DNA of 64,000 nt from Gentiana macrophylla. Its lineage: Eukaryota > Streptophyta > Magnoliopsida > Gentianales > Gentianaceae. This document shows positions 10,906-22,913 of this stretch, piece after piece; the stretch's first letter is position 1, and every line of letters begins with the position of its first letter. The translations under genes were made by a program, and so were the position numbers. The notes beneath the pieces were generated by a model. It saw nothing but the letters and a program-made list of their open reading frames with translations. It was not told the DNA's origin and did not search any database. The DNA lies in NCBI GenBank assembly GCA_026214975.1, contig JAOBSW010000535.1, forward strand, positions 1-64,000, read 5' to 3'.

Positions 10906-13515
10906 TTACCAATAACCTCTACAAGAACAAACTCCATCTTTAAAATGATGAAAACGATTCGAATCCCGCAAAACGATTTCTCTCTCCATCTCTTTCGATA
11001 CGAATTTCGCCATCTCATGACATTCACCACATATTCTTGAATTCTTAGCAACTCTTATAACTCTATTTCTTGATAAATTCAAAACTCCATAGCCAATTGC
11101 CAATCTCTCACTATGTGTACAAACCCCTATTTCTTTCTCCATTTCATCAACATTAATCAATGCATAGTTCAATTTAAAATCCTTTTTTCCCTCCATTTTC
11201 TCTCTCATACAATTCAAGAAGAATTTGACCCTTTTACCCTCAGGACAAACATTGCTATAATAAGAAGTAAAGATGTAAACTTTCCCTTTTACCTCAATCC
11301 AACTACAACCCAAATCATCTTTTAATCCGCGAATCCCGATTTTACCCTTCAATTTTTGCACTTCTTCCCATTTTTCAGCTTCTGCATAGATGTTTGCTAA
11401 AAGAACATAGTATTCTGTTCTCTCGGGCTCAAGCTCAAACACATGGTCTGCAACTTTTTCCGCCATTCCAACATCACGATACATTCTACAACCGTTAAGC
11501 AAAGCACCGTAAACCGTTGAATCGGGCTTGATCGGCATTTTTTGGATGAATCTATACGCTTGCGGTAGTTTACCACCGCGTGATAATAGATCAACCATAC
11601 AAGCATAATGGTCAAGTTCAGGGACAATAAAGAACTTATTTCTCATCATATCAAAGAATCTCCACCCTTCATCGAGTAATCCCGAATGGCTACATGCGTA
11701 TAGTATCGAAAGGAACGAAACCTTATCCGGTTTGATTCGTGCTCGAATCATTTCCTTGAATGTATTAATAGCTTCATCACCATAACCATGCATACCATAG
11801 CCAGCTATCATTATTGTCCAAGAAACGATGTCTTTTGATCCGAGTTTCTCAAAGAGTAACCGCGCAATACCTAATGCCCCGCATTTGATGTACATGTCGA
11901 TTAGTGAATTTGATACAAAAAGATCAGAAAACAACGCGTTTCTCATAACATATCCGTGGATTTCACGGCCTTTCAAGAATGCAGATAGGCTAGCACAAGC
12001 TGGAAGGATACATGTTATAGTAACATCATCAGGCTTAATGTAACACTGCATTGTGATGAATAAATCAAACGCTTCATGTGGACACGAGTTTTTCGAATAT
12101 CCACCAATCATCGTGTTCCACGAGGCGATATCCTTGATTTTCATCTTTGAAAATACAGAGTTTGCACTCTCCATACAACCACATTTTGCATACATGTCCA
12201 TCAACGCGTTGCAGACAAACAGATTCGACTCCATTTTCGTTTCTTTAACGTATTCATGTACTTCTTTCCCGTTTTCGAGTGAATTACTTACAGCACAAGC
12301 TTGAAGCATGCTTGTAATAGCATAAGCATCTGGAGGAATACCGGATTGTTTCATCACACGTAACAAAGCAATAGCTTCATCAGATAATCCTTCTCGAGCA
12401 TAAGCTAGTATCATCGAGGTAAACGAAACAATGTTTCGTTTCTCCATGTTTTCAAATACACATTGCGCTTCATTCATATCACCACATTTCGAATACACAT
12501 CTAACAAACTGTTTTCGAATTTAATATTCGTATCGAAACCAACCTTAATAGCATAAGCATGAATAAGTCTACTCAATATAAGGTTCTTCATATCAGAACA
12601 AGCTGCTAAAACACTTGCCATTGTAGCCAAATCTGTATAAACTTTCAACCTTACCATCTCATTGAAGATCATAACACCCTCCCGAGGCAATCCGTTCCCC
12701 ACGTACCCACTAATTATAGAATTCCACGAAACGGGATCTCTTTCAGACAATTTATCGAACACCTTCCTGGCACTTTCTATCTTCCCAACCTTAAAGTAAA
12801 AAGCAATCAATGAATTCATAACTGTACTAGTACTACACCCTATACCCAATTTCAGCATCCGCCCATGAATCGTTTCACCGTTATTTAAACTTCCTAAAGC
12901 AGCAAAACTCTTGTAAAGACAGCAAAACGTATAAGAATCGGGTTCGAATCCGTATTCTATCATTTTTCTAAACAAAAAGACACTTTCTTTAAAATCCCCA
13001 TTCTTTGCATACTCATTCATCAACAAGTTCCAAACAAACAAATTCCCATTCACAGCTTCATCAAAAACCCTTCTAGCTTCTTTCAAATCACCACATGTCA
13101 CATACATAAACACAAGCTTTGACCCAATAACACCATTAACTTCAACGTTATTACCCTTAATAACTGAATGAACCCTCCTACCATCATCAAGTGAGTTCAT
13201 CTCTGCACATAATTGCAGCATAGAACAGTAAGTTTTTACATCAAGATCCAATTTTTCTTTCTTCAATATCACATTCATAGCCTTTTGAAGATCACCCACT
13301 TCACAATATCTCAAAATTTCTGCATTATGATTAATCCCCTGATTTCCTATGGTTGTGTTCATGAACAAAGAGCTAGCTTTAGTAGCAAAATGACTGCATT
13401 TCAAACAAGTGTTCCTTGAAAAAGACACTGAATTTCCAGTTTCTGGACAATTTTTTCTATAAGTTAATGGAGAGACCCATAAGCTAGTAGATGAAGGTTT
13501 AGCAAAACCCAACAT
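10906..13515 (-). CDS. DOT4: DYW-subgroup PLS pentatricopeptide repeat protein, DOT4-like
   Basis: An intact 869-residue frame without introns encodes a PPR protein of the PLS class with E and DYW domains. PPR motifs run from about residue 80 to 680. The C terminus has the deaminase-like DYW signature: HSE at 801-803, C-x-x-C-H at 829-833, a His pair at 856-857, and C-x-C at 863-865, ending RGYW instead of DYW. Length and sequence along the repeats agree with Arabidopsis At4g18750 (DOT4, 871 aa), a chloroplast factor needed for C-to-U editing of rpoC1 and for normal leaf vein pattern. The N terminus is basic and rich in Ser and Thr, as expected for a plastid transit peptide. The start is the first ATG in frame. 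All metal-binding and catalytic residues expected for the DYW deaminase are present, so activity is likely. Orthology is inferred from recall, not from a search. Confidence 0.88.
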   Translation of the reverse strand: MLGFAKPSSTSLWVSPLTYRKNCPETGNSVSFSRNTCLKCSHFATKASSLFMNTTIGNQGINHNAEILRYCEVGDLQKAMNVILKKEKLDLDVKTYCSMLQLCAEMNSLDDGRRVHSVIKGNNVEVNGVIGSKLVFMYVTCGDLKEARRVFDEAVNGNLFVWNLLMNEYAKNGDFKESVFLFRKMIEYGFEPDSYTFCCLYKSFAALGSLNNGETIHGRMLKLGIGCSTSTVMNSLIAFYFKVGKIESARKVFDKLSERDPVSWNSIISGYVGNGLPREGVMIFNEMVRLKVYTDLATMASVLAACSDMKNLILSRLIHAYAIKVGFDTNIKFENSLLDVYSKCGDMNEAQCVFENMEKRNIVSFTSMILAYAREGLSDEAIALLRVMKQSGIPPDAYAITSMLQACAVSNSLENGKEVHEYVKETKMESNLFVCNALMDMYAKCGCMESANSVFSKMKIKDIASWNTMIGGYSKNSCPHEAFDLFITMQCYIKPDDVTITCILPACASLSAFLKGREIHGYVMRNALFSDLFVSNSLIDMYIKCGALGIARLLFEKLGSKDIVSWTIMIAGYGMHGYGDEAINTFKEMIRARIKPDKVSFLSILYACSHSGLLDEGWRFFDMMRNKFFIVPELDHYACMVDLLSRGGKLPQAYRFIQKMPIKPDSTVYGALLNGCRMYRDVGMAEKVADHVFELEPERTEYYVLLANIYAEAEKWEEVQKLKGKIGIRGLKDDLGCSWIEVKGKVYIFTSYYSNVCPEGKRVKFFLNCMREKMEGKKDFKLNYALINVDEMEKEIGVCTHSERLAIGYGVLNLSRNRVIRVAKNSRICGECHEMAKFVSKEMEREIVLRDSNRFHHFKDGVCSCRGYW

Positions 13516-14087
13516 ATCTCGATTTGGGATTTGGGAAAATTTGCAGAGGCCTTCTAAAATTGGCGTGGATTAAACGAGCCAACTCAAGCCGCACTTATGC
13601 TGAAAGATAGATTTGCATTTAACGAGCCAGACACAAATTGATCGTCTTTTAAACAAGCCAAGCCAAACATACTAATTTTTCTTTTTCTTTTTTATTTTGT
13701 TCGTTAACGACGGATCAAGAACAAAGTCGTGAACTAAACGAATTCGAGTTCAACCAATAGATATCTGGCTAGGCTCAGCTCGTTAATAACATGAAGGATC
13801 AACGCAAATAAAAGGGAAACAAACCTAACAAGGCTGAAGACAGATGTAAAATGAAACACGGATATGCCGTACGACACGGACATAACGAGACTAATTTTAA
13901 ACTTTAAAGACATGTAAGACCCATCAGCGTCACGTTTATATATATATATCATCAAGGTTGGAATAGTGTACTTTAACATTTCTCTATTAATTATTATAGA
14001 AAATTTGAGTTAAAAAAAAAAACAAAGCTATTTTGAGTTCCTTAAAAAGCCGTATCGGGAGTGTCGACGGCGTGTCGGATATTATAA
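13516..14087. other. Upstream region of the PPR gene, no gene
   Basis: This stretch contains the promoter and leader of the DOT4-like gene, but I see no convincing TATA box. From about 13560 it carries the dispersed gagccaactc/gagccag type of repeat sequence. Confidence 0.45.
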
Positions 14088-14315
14088 TTTTAAATAATAT
14101 TATTTTAATCAATCGATACGTGTCGGAGACGTGTCGTGTTAGAAAAGTGTCTAAAACAATACCCAAATTGATGTGTCGGTACTTCGTAGCATAGCATGTT
14201 TTAAATAATAGTATTATTTTAAACAATCGATATGTGTCGGAGACGTGTCGTGTTAGAAAAGTGTCTAACACAATATCCAAATTGATGTGTCGGTATTTCG
14301 TAGCATAGCATGTTT
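14088..14315. repeat. Two tandem copies of a roughly 117-bp unit
   Basis: Both copies contain GTGTCGGAGACGTGTCGTG, then AGAAAAGTGTCTAA, and end TTCGTAGCATAGCATGTTT. They differ at a handful of bases. The first copy begins near 14088 and the second near 14205. The GTGTCGG-rich core resembles the subterminal repeats of some DNA transposons, but no termini are seen. Confidence 0.85.
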
Positions 14316-14731
14316 AAAATCAAGACATCATAATCTAATACTATGTTTAATCAACCTTCTTTTGAATAGTTACAATTTTTTTGGGAAACTTGAATAGTTA
14401 CAATTAAGTTATTAAGAAGATTAATTTCCTAAAAAAACAAGAAGATTAATATATATTTAAATACAACAAAACCTAACTAAATAAGTTGTTTTCTTTAGCA
14501 AATAATTGGGTCACTAGTCAATGTACTGAAGAAAAAAAAAAAGGGTACCAAACGTCTTCTTTTTTTAGCAACTAATTAGGTCATCATTGATAACCCGATA
14601 AAATGATCACAATAAATGACAGAATGATCACAACAAATCATGATATATGACTTATTGGTTAATATGCGTTGTATCATGATGAATGATGTAAAAATATTTT
14701 GTCATTGTAATCAATTGAGAGATTTTATATG

Positions 14732-14924
14732 CATCACACCGATTCTTCTCGTGCACTACATCTATACTCATAATCAACATTTTGAAAGTCTTAGTTTTGG
14801 AGTCAAAAACCACTTTCTGAAAGTCGATTCCCACAATTCACCTACGTAAAGTTGTTTTTTTGGTTCCAGAACCGACTTTAAAAGATTGATTCTAGTGTAA
14901 CCCACTGGTAGAATCGGTGTGATG
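14732..14924. mobile_element. Small MITE-like element with 15-bp perfect inverted ends
   Basis: CATCACACCGATTCT at 14732-14746 is exactly repeated in inverse at 14910-14924. The interior of about 160 bases is non-coding. No target-site duplication is clear, so the superfamily is unknown. Confidence 0.6.
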
Positions 14925-15005
14925 TAAAGAAAGCCACAGCCAATTTGTTACGACAGTAGAATTTCAGATATATATACCAATAGATATCTTTAATATCATT
15001 GACAT

Positions 15006-15503
15006 TGTACCGCCCTCAAACCCCGAGTCGATAAACTTTAAGTGATCATAAATAATCTAGTCAAATGCTTAGATCGTCGTTCTTGCTTGGTCTTAAAGGA
15101 CTAACCCGAGCTGACAAGAGTTTTATGTCGCACATTTATAAGGAGGTAATATGCTTCTCCCACATCCAACGTGGGATACACATTCTCCCCCTTTATAAGC
15201 AACTGGCGTCCTCGCTAGGATTTGTCTCAAACTCGTCTCTATTAGGGGAATCTAGAGGTGCCCTTAACTGTCTCTCATGGTGTGACACTTAGTTTCGTTT
15301 GGTAGTTGACTCTGATATATCAATTGTAATGCCTGCAAAACCTCGGGTCTGACAGAGTTAAATGAATCATAAATGATTCGGTCAACTGCTTAGACCATCT
15401 TTATTTGGACTAAAATGGCTAATTCGAATTGATAAAAAGTTTATGTCACACACTTATAAGAAGGTATAATGTGCTTCTCCCACGACCAGCATAGAATATC
15501 ACA
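15006..15503 (-). mobile_element. Complete TRIM (terminal-repeat retrotransposon in miniature)
   Basis: Two LTRs of 177 bp (15006-15182) and 179 bp (15325-15503) flank an internal part of only 142 bp. Both LTRs start TGTA and end ACA on the plus strand. On the minus strand, which is the sense strand, the right LTR is followed by ATTGATATATCAGAGTC. This is a mutated copy of the TGGTATCAGAG primer-binding site for initiator methionine tRNA. The left LTR is preceded by the polypurine tract AAAGGGGGAGAA. Flanking pentamers are GACAT (15001-15005) and TACAT (15504-15508), a target-site duplication with one mismatch. No coding capacity. A truncated relative lies at 21884-22235. Confidence 0.9.
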
Positions 15504-16258
15504 TACATGGATGATAATTTTCTTTAAAAACACTACAAACCAATAATACAGGGGAAAAAAGATGTTACCCGTTGCTTGAAGGAAAAGCCCACAAAGATTA
15601 AGCTACATGTCCTTCAGTTTGGTATAAAGTAGTTGTTTAATTACAACAAGCTTCATCCTTAAAAAAAATCTCGACTTCATTTTTTTAATACACAAATGTG
15701 TACTATACTCTAATGTACACCATTTTCGACATTTACGGACATAACTCAATGATTAAAGACCAGATATGTTTTAGTGACCGTCTCCTTCTACTAGTGCAAG
15801 GCGTACATACATTCCTTGCACCCCGAGTCATCAACGAGGCACATTTCTCCATTTACATCTTCCACAAAATCTTTTGCACGAGACAGTGCGGGCCCTTTCG
15901 GTGGTTTTTGTTGGGAGCCTAAACTTTGTATTTGTTCCTACCAAACATGTAACTTGCATAACAATTCATATTTTGCCCAACTACTTGTAGATTAACATTC
16001 TTTGTTCTTATTGTTAGCTGCATGCAGTTGTTATGTCTACATCATTCTTCTAACCATCTCCTCTTTTATTACTTCTCTCTCAAGTAATATATAGCATTTT
16101 TTCTAGTATGTTCCATTTTATCTATTACTATAAGCATCCAACCTAAAACTTTTCCTACCCAATTCTTTTAGCATTTTTCAAATGATCTTTCTTGTTTATG
16201 AAGAGATAATTTGTGGGTTTTTTTTTCTTCTTCTTTCTAAAAACTTGTTTTTGAGAGA
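15504..16258. other. Upstream region of the O-fucosyltransferase gene
   Basis: No gene is seen. A TATA-like AATATATAGC lies near 16086, about 170 bases before the start codon, followed by a T- and CT-rich leader. This is a plausible promoter, but the TATA assignment is weak. Confidence 0.4.
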
Positions 16259-19200
16259 ATGCACAATGCATGTGGAATGAAAGAACATCAATTTCTTTCA
16301 GGACAAGGTTTAAGGATTGTTTCTAATTGTAGAAGAAGTTCTTTTAAAGGATTTAATGGAGGGAAAAGAAATTGGGTTCATAGGCATTTTAAGTCTATTA
16401 TTTTCACTATTTTTTTGGTGGGATTTCTTTATTTCTTGGATTCTTTCTTGTTTTCCATTTTGGATGGTACTAGAGTTCTGCATAAATCAACAATTACAAA
16501 AAAGGTACGTATACATGATTCTTCATTTGTTACATACATATATTTTCTGTATTTGAATCATTTTTGGTATGGGTGATTCTATTATCATAATGCATGTGGT
16601 TGTGTCAAAACGAGTTACATAATAGTACAATATTTGTATACCCTTGAATATGGTGGGCTTACATCACAATTGATAAGGTCTTACTATTCAGATATATAAA
16701 ATGTTAGGCTTGATTAGGATTTTAGTTATTTTTTTCTTGTGGTTTCAGACCTCCAGTACCGGAGGTCGCTGGCGAGGAAAAATTCTGGCCGAGTTTTGCT
16801 GACGTGTCTTTGAATTGGAGAATAAAATCGATTTTGGCACGGAAATTTGTAAAATTCGTCCTTTAACATGGAAAAAAAAAAGACGTTAATTATGTCAAGT
16901 TATAGGACGCATCGTGCAAATATTTTTTTTGATTTTTCACAGTTTTAACGCCACGTTGTGGTATTTTTCCCTTCGGCATCGGATAACTTAAAAAATTAAA
17001 AAAAAATAAAAAAAATCCTGCTAGAATACTAAAATTGCAACCGGAGAAAAAAAACCGTCTAAAATGCTAATTAGATCAAGTTACATAATCTACTGACTGA
17101 ATGATAACTTTTAACTTTTTTTTTGTTTGAATTAATAGTCATCAAAACTTATAGTGGTTTCAAAGGAGAAGAATTTCAAGAAGAAACTTCAGGGAGAGAA
17201 AGGAATAGAGATGTACAGTCACCTTTTAAATCAGGCCAGAAAATCTCTTGCTGAGGTTTGGTTCATTATATGTTTTATTTATTTATTACATAGAAAAATA
17301 ATCGGCTTTCCAAAAGTCGATTTTAGACATTGGACTCGAATTTTCGTCGATCAATTGTGACAATAATCAATCGACAGAAAGTCCCATTTGTTTCATGATT
17401 TGTGTGTTTCTATCTCTAATGTTTCATCTCGACATTTTTACTCCTTGCAAAAAAAAATTCCCACTATATTCTTCAGAATGAAGCTGAGATTAATTATGCA
17501 TCAAAATTCTTGCAAGAATCAAATCCTCAGGCAGCTTTATGGAGGCCTTGTGCAGATAAGAAAACTAAATCAAAAGGCATTTCAACTTCTAATTCTTTAT
17601 TTTTTCGACTCTACTTAATTTCGAAAAGTCATTACTTGACATCCTCCTTTTGTTTTGGTTTGACTAGTCCCTCGTTTTAATGGTCCCCCATCTTTTTCAA
17701 AAAAGCTATGACTTAGCCCAATTCCTTCGTTTTGGTTTAACCGGTCCTCCATCTTTCATTTTTCATTTTTTTTTTTGGCAAGAATGACCCCCTATTTTTA
17801 CTGAAAAACTGTGACTTAAATGGACCAAAGTTGCAAAAAGAAAAATGAAAGATGAGGATTGGTCAAGCCTAAACAAAAGAAAATGGCTAAGCCACAACTT
17901 TTGAATAAAGATGGAGGATCATTCTTGCCAAAAAAAAATAAAAATTGAAATATGCGGGACTGGTCAAACAAAACGAATGAAGAGGACTAAATCATCGTTT
18001 TTCGATAAAAATGGGCGATCATTCATTAGCCATTCTTTTTTTTTTAACAGTATATGATAACTAAAGCATAAATTGTTTGATATTATTTCAGGGAAATTAA
18101 ATAACAGCACAGGTTTTATAGTTGTTAGTGCAAATGGAGGCCTAAATCAGCAACGCGTCGCAGTAAGCCCTTTACGCTCTCTATCTGCAACTAATCTGCA
18201 TTCTACATTAACACTATGATTTACGCGCTATCTGTATATATCCTGCGTTAGCCGGCTATGATTTACGCGCTATCTGCATCCAATATTGTTCCTATGATTT
18301 ACACGCTATCGACATCATGCATTAGCTTTATGCATTATTTGCATCCTACATTAATACTATGATGTACGCGTTATCTCTATTTGCATCTTACATTAGCCCT
18401 ATGATTTACGCGCTATCTGCATCCTTAATTAGCCATCCGGCCGTCCCTAACTAATCAGGCGCCCTCGGGCAAACAAAAATTTAGGGCCCTTGACCGAGTG
18501 AAAACAAATATAACTACTTTTGGGCTATATTAGGTTGATAAGTGTATAAATAAATGTAACGAAATTTGATTTACCTTTTTTTTTTTATCTGAATTCGGGT
18601 ATGAATTTTGTCACTGGCGATCTTTTAGATTAAGTTAAAATAAAAATTGACCTAAAATACACTACTATAACTTGAAAACGGGGCCTTGAATTGCAACTTT
18701 TAACGGGGCCCCTAGGTCATGGCCTTGTTGGTCCGCCCCCCAGGGACGGCCCTAACATTAGCGTTATGGCCAGATCTCAGCCAGTGGCGGATCCAGGAAT
18801 TTCTTCCAGTGGTGTCACCGGAGTCTAAAACTACATCTTTTATCAAAAAAAATTCGAGTGGGGTTACCGGAGTCTAAAACATCAATTTTTATCAACAAAG
18901 CAAGACTTTTTAACAACAAAACTACATTGTTTTAATACTAAATTTTATTTTATTTTTTTAAAAATCCAGTGGGGTTACGTGACCCCCCCTCCCCGGGGTA
19001 CGTGGATCCGCCCCTGATTTCAGCATGAGATTCGATCTCTTCGGACATCTAAAAAAACGCGTTTAATTGTCTTTTCAGGTCTGTAACGCTGTCGCGGTAG
19101 CATCTCTGCTTAATGCAACCTTAATCATTCCAAAATTTCTTTACAGCAATGTATGGAAGGATCCTAGGTTAGTAACATCTACTTATTTTTTCTTCAAAAT

Positions 19201-22200
19201 TGCATGCCATCTTAATGCTAATTCTCTTTCTAATTTCATGATTTTTAACTACAATTGCAGTCAATTTAGTGATATATATCAAGAGGATTACTTCATGAAC
19301 ACGCTAAAGAACGACGTCGTTATTGTAAAAGAGCTTCCTTTACGTTTCAAATTAAAAGAACTTGAAGCAAATGGCAGTCTCGTAAGTCACTTTGAATAGA
19401 GAATCTATATTTTGTACAGTAAAATTAGCACAGTAATTTAATGATTTTATATTTTATAGTTTTGAATAGAGGGATTTAAATGATCGATTTAGATCTCAAT
19501 TTTAAGGATTTATATTGTTTTTACGGTAACTACTGCAAATGCTCGTAGGTAACTGATGCTGATATCGCAAAAGAGGCTACTCCTCATGACTATATTACAA
19601 AAATACTTCCCATTCTTTCGCGCAATGGAGTTGTTCATTTCCTCGGATTTGGAAACCGACTCGGATTTGATCCAATGCCTATTGAACTTCAGGTTAGTTG
19701 AAATCAATTTCGATTCTTGCCAGTCATAACAACCAGAACGGGTTAGCCTTCGTTTGCCCCATTGGCAAAGTCATAAGTAGTGGTGAATTCGGGTCACTAC
19801 TATAAGTGCTTTCCATAGTTCAATAGAGAAAAGAGAGAAGAGCAGGCCAATTGAATTTACGGCGGGAGGTAGCCCCGCCAGAGTAATTAGACTCATTGAT
19901 TTCATTACACGATTGTTGAGGGAAGTAAAAAGGGTGAGCGCCCCTACGCGAGCCTTATTGAAAATGAAAAGGCCCCGGAAGCTCTCGAAAAGCTTACGAG
20001 TGTTAGCGCTCTTTTTTGATTGCAGGGCCATTACTAAAAAGATAGAAATTTTCTTGCTTGTTTAGTAAAGTCTCGCTCTTTGACCACTACTCACTGATTA
20101 GCTGGGAATTTTTTTGCTTCTTGCCGGTTAGCTCTCCAGATAGCGAATTTCTATGATTCAATTCTTTCGTGAGGGGTAGGCTCATGGCGATCGTTCTTTA
20201 AGTAGAGTCTCTTTCATCTAGCGTTTTAAGAAATTTTTATGGTAAATTAGTTGAGGCAACAATGTGAAATTCGTCCTTTAATTTGCTTAATTAGGGATTT
20301 ACACCTGTTTTTTCTTTGGTATCAATTTTCATCCTTGAACTTGTGCAAATTGTTTTTCAATTTAATTTAGCCATTTGACACCAATGATCGATGCTGAATT
20401 TGGTGGAAAATTGCCTCCATGTGGCGCTGACAATGCTAGAAACCGGGGAAAATTTACGAAATCCGTCCCTTAACTTGGTCTAATTTAAGGAGTCCACCCT
20501 TTTTTGCCAGTTGGAGGACGATTTTTTCAAATTTTCACGTTAAAATCCAAATTTCCACCAAATTCAGAGATATGCCGGTAAAAACTGGTAAAAAATTTTG
20601 CAGCGTCAGTTAGAGGACGATTTTTTTGCCAGTTAGAGGACGATTTTTTCAAATTTTCACGTCAAATTTCCACCAAATTCAGAGATATGCCGGTAAAATC
20701 CGGTAAAAATTTTTGCGGCGTCAGAGAACTAAAATTGAAAGAAAATCAACGGACGAAAATTGACACCGATGAAAAAATAGGACTATACTATTACCAATGA
20801 GTTGATGTTACAAATGACTATTTGACCCTTCTTTTTTCTTTTTACCGAACGAAATATATATTATTAAATTAACAAATAAACAACGTTTACAACCGGACAA
20901 CCGCTGGAATCACACCGGACAAACCATATTAAGTGTAACAACCTGACCCGAGAATCCGAGCAATTTCCAGATTTTCGGTTCAGGCCGTTACACTAATGTA
21001 TCTTAAGTTTTCACACTTCAACATCTGTAATACATGTTTATAATTATAACACACTTTCTCTAATTAAACATATTTTTGCAGACCCTAAGATGCAAATGTA
21101 ACTTTCATGCATTAAAATTTGTACCCAAAATTCAGCAAACTGCTTCCTTATTAATCAGTAGAATCAGAGGAAATAATATCAAGAAAACAAGCATGTTAGA
21201 AGAACAGCTTCTTGGAAATTTCAGACAAGAACATATGATGATCAGACAAGAAGGCCCTTCATCACAATACCTTGCGTTGCATCTACGGTTCGAGATCGAT
21301 ATGGTTGCTTACTCTATGTGTGATTTTGGAGGTGGAGAAACTGAGAAAAGAGAACTTGAGGATTATAGAGAAGGGCATTTTCGTCTTTTCATCGAGCGTC
21401 TCAAGAACAGCTCAGAGTAGGTATTTTCTCATTGACATTTATGTTTCCATACATTAGACAATCTTTCTACTACTATATTAATTATATCATGACATATTAT
21501 AACAATATATTCATTTTTTCTTATATGTTTTTTTTTTTTTGGCTTATAAATGTATAGGCATTTATCTTCATCAGATTTGAGGCAATTAGGAAGATGTCCA
21601 TTAACACCAGAAGAAATATCACTTCTACTTGCTGCTCTTGGTTTTAAAAGGGATACATACATATATCTTGCTGGGTCCCACATATATGGTGGTCAATCAA
21701 GAATGCTCCCTTTGACTACACTCTACCCAAAATTGGTTTCTAAGGAAGATCTTCTTTCTACCAAAGAACTTGCTCCATTTAAAAACTTTTCCTCTCAGGT
21801 AATTTGCTCCATTTGTATTATATATCAGGGAAATTATACTTTTAGTCCTCTGTTTTTTTGGGGAAATTATACTTTTAGTTCCCTATTTCCTATATGGGAC
21901 ATTACATTCTCCCCCCCATATAAGGGACTGGCGTCCTCGTCAGGACGGTCGAGACTGTTCCCATCGTCCCTACCAGAGGTAACTAGATGTCATCCTTACA
22001 CCGTCTTCTTGTACGGTGCAGCGCATAGTTCCGTTTGATAGTCGGCTCTGAATACCATTCTCAGAACGCCCTGCACCCGGTGCGGTAGCGCTAAATGAGT
22101 CATAAATGGTCCGGTCAACTGCTTAGACCGCCGTCCTCGCTTGGTCTAAAATGGCTAACCCGAGTTGACAAGACCTTTATGTCTCACACTTATATGAGGT

Positions 22201-22913
22201 GATCATTCTACTATTTTCCTATATGGGACATTACAGTTATGCTCCCGTTGAGCTTTCTAAAAGTGTAACGAAAAAGTATAGTTAGGAGACAAAAATTGTC
22301 AATGTGAATGATAAAGACTAGCTATAAAAAAAAGGGACAAAAAGTGTAATTATCTTGAATGTCATTTAATAAATAATGTTATAAATATCTTAATTAATCA
22401 CTCATTTTAATATAGCTAGATTAATCGTGAGGTATTCGATTAGTGTGCTTTGAAGCTCGAGATTGGCTCAATTACTCAAAACAAAACACGAATTGAATCA
22501 AACTTCTAATACGAATAGTTCATGAATAACTCGATTCACTTACAGACCTCACACTAACTACCCGTTTATTTTGCAATTACTATAATTATGTACCATAACT
22601 GTATGCAGCTAGCAGCACTGGACTTCATAGTGTGTGCAACATCAGATGTATTTGCCATGACAGATTCAGGAAGCCAGCTGTCATCATTGGTTTCGGTTTC
22701 GAACATATTACGGTAACGGGCGCGCTCGAATCTAAGGCCGAATCACAAGAGATTAGCAGAGATTATGCTGCAAAATAGAACAATTGGATGGAAGAAATTT
22801 GAAGAAAAGATTAAGAAGATGATAGATGAAGGTCAAAAAGCACGTTTAAGAAGTTATGGACAAAGTTTGTATAGAATGCCAAGATGTAAAGGATGCATGT
22901 GCAAAAATCATTA

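Noticed and set aside
10655..11051. Two small minus-strand frames at the 3' end of the PPR gene
   Set aside because: They lie in the 3' flank or overlap the PPR frame out of phase, with no recognisable domain.
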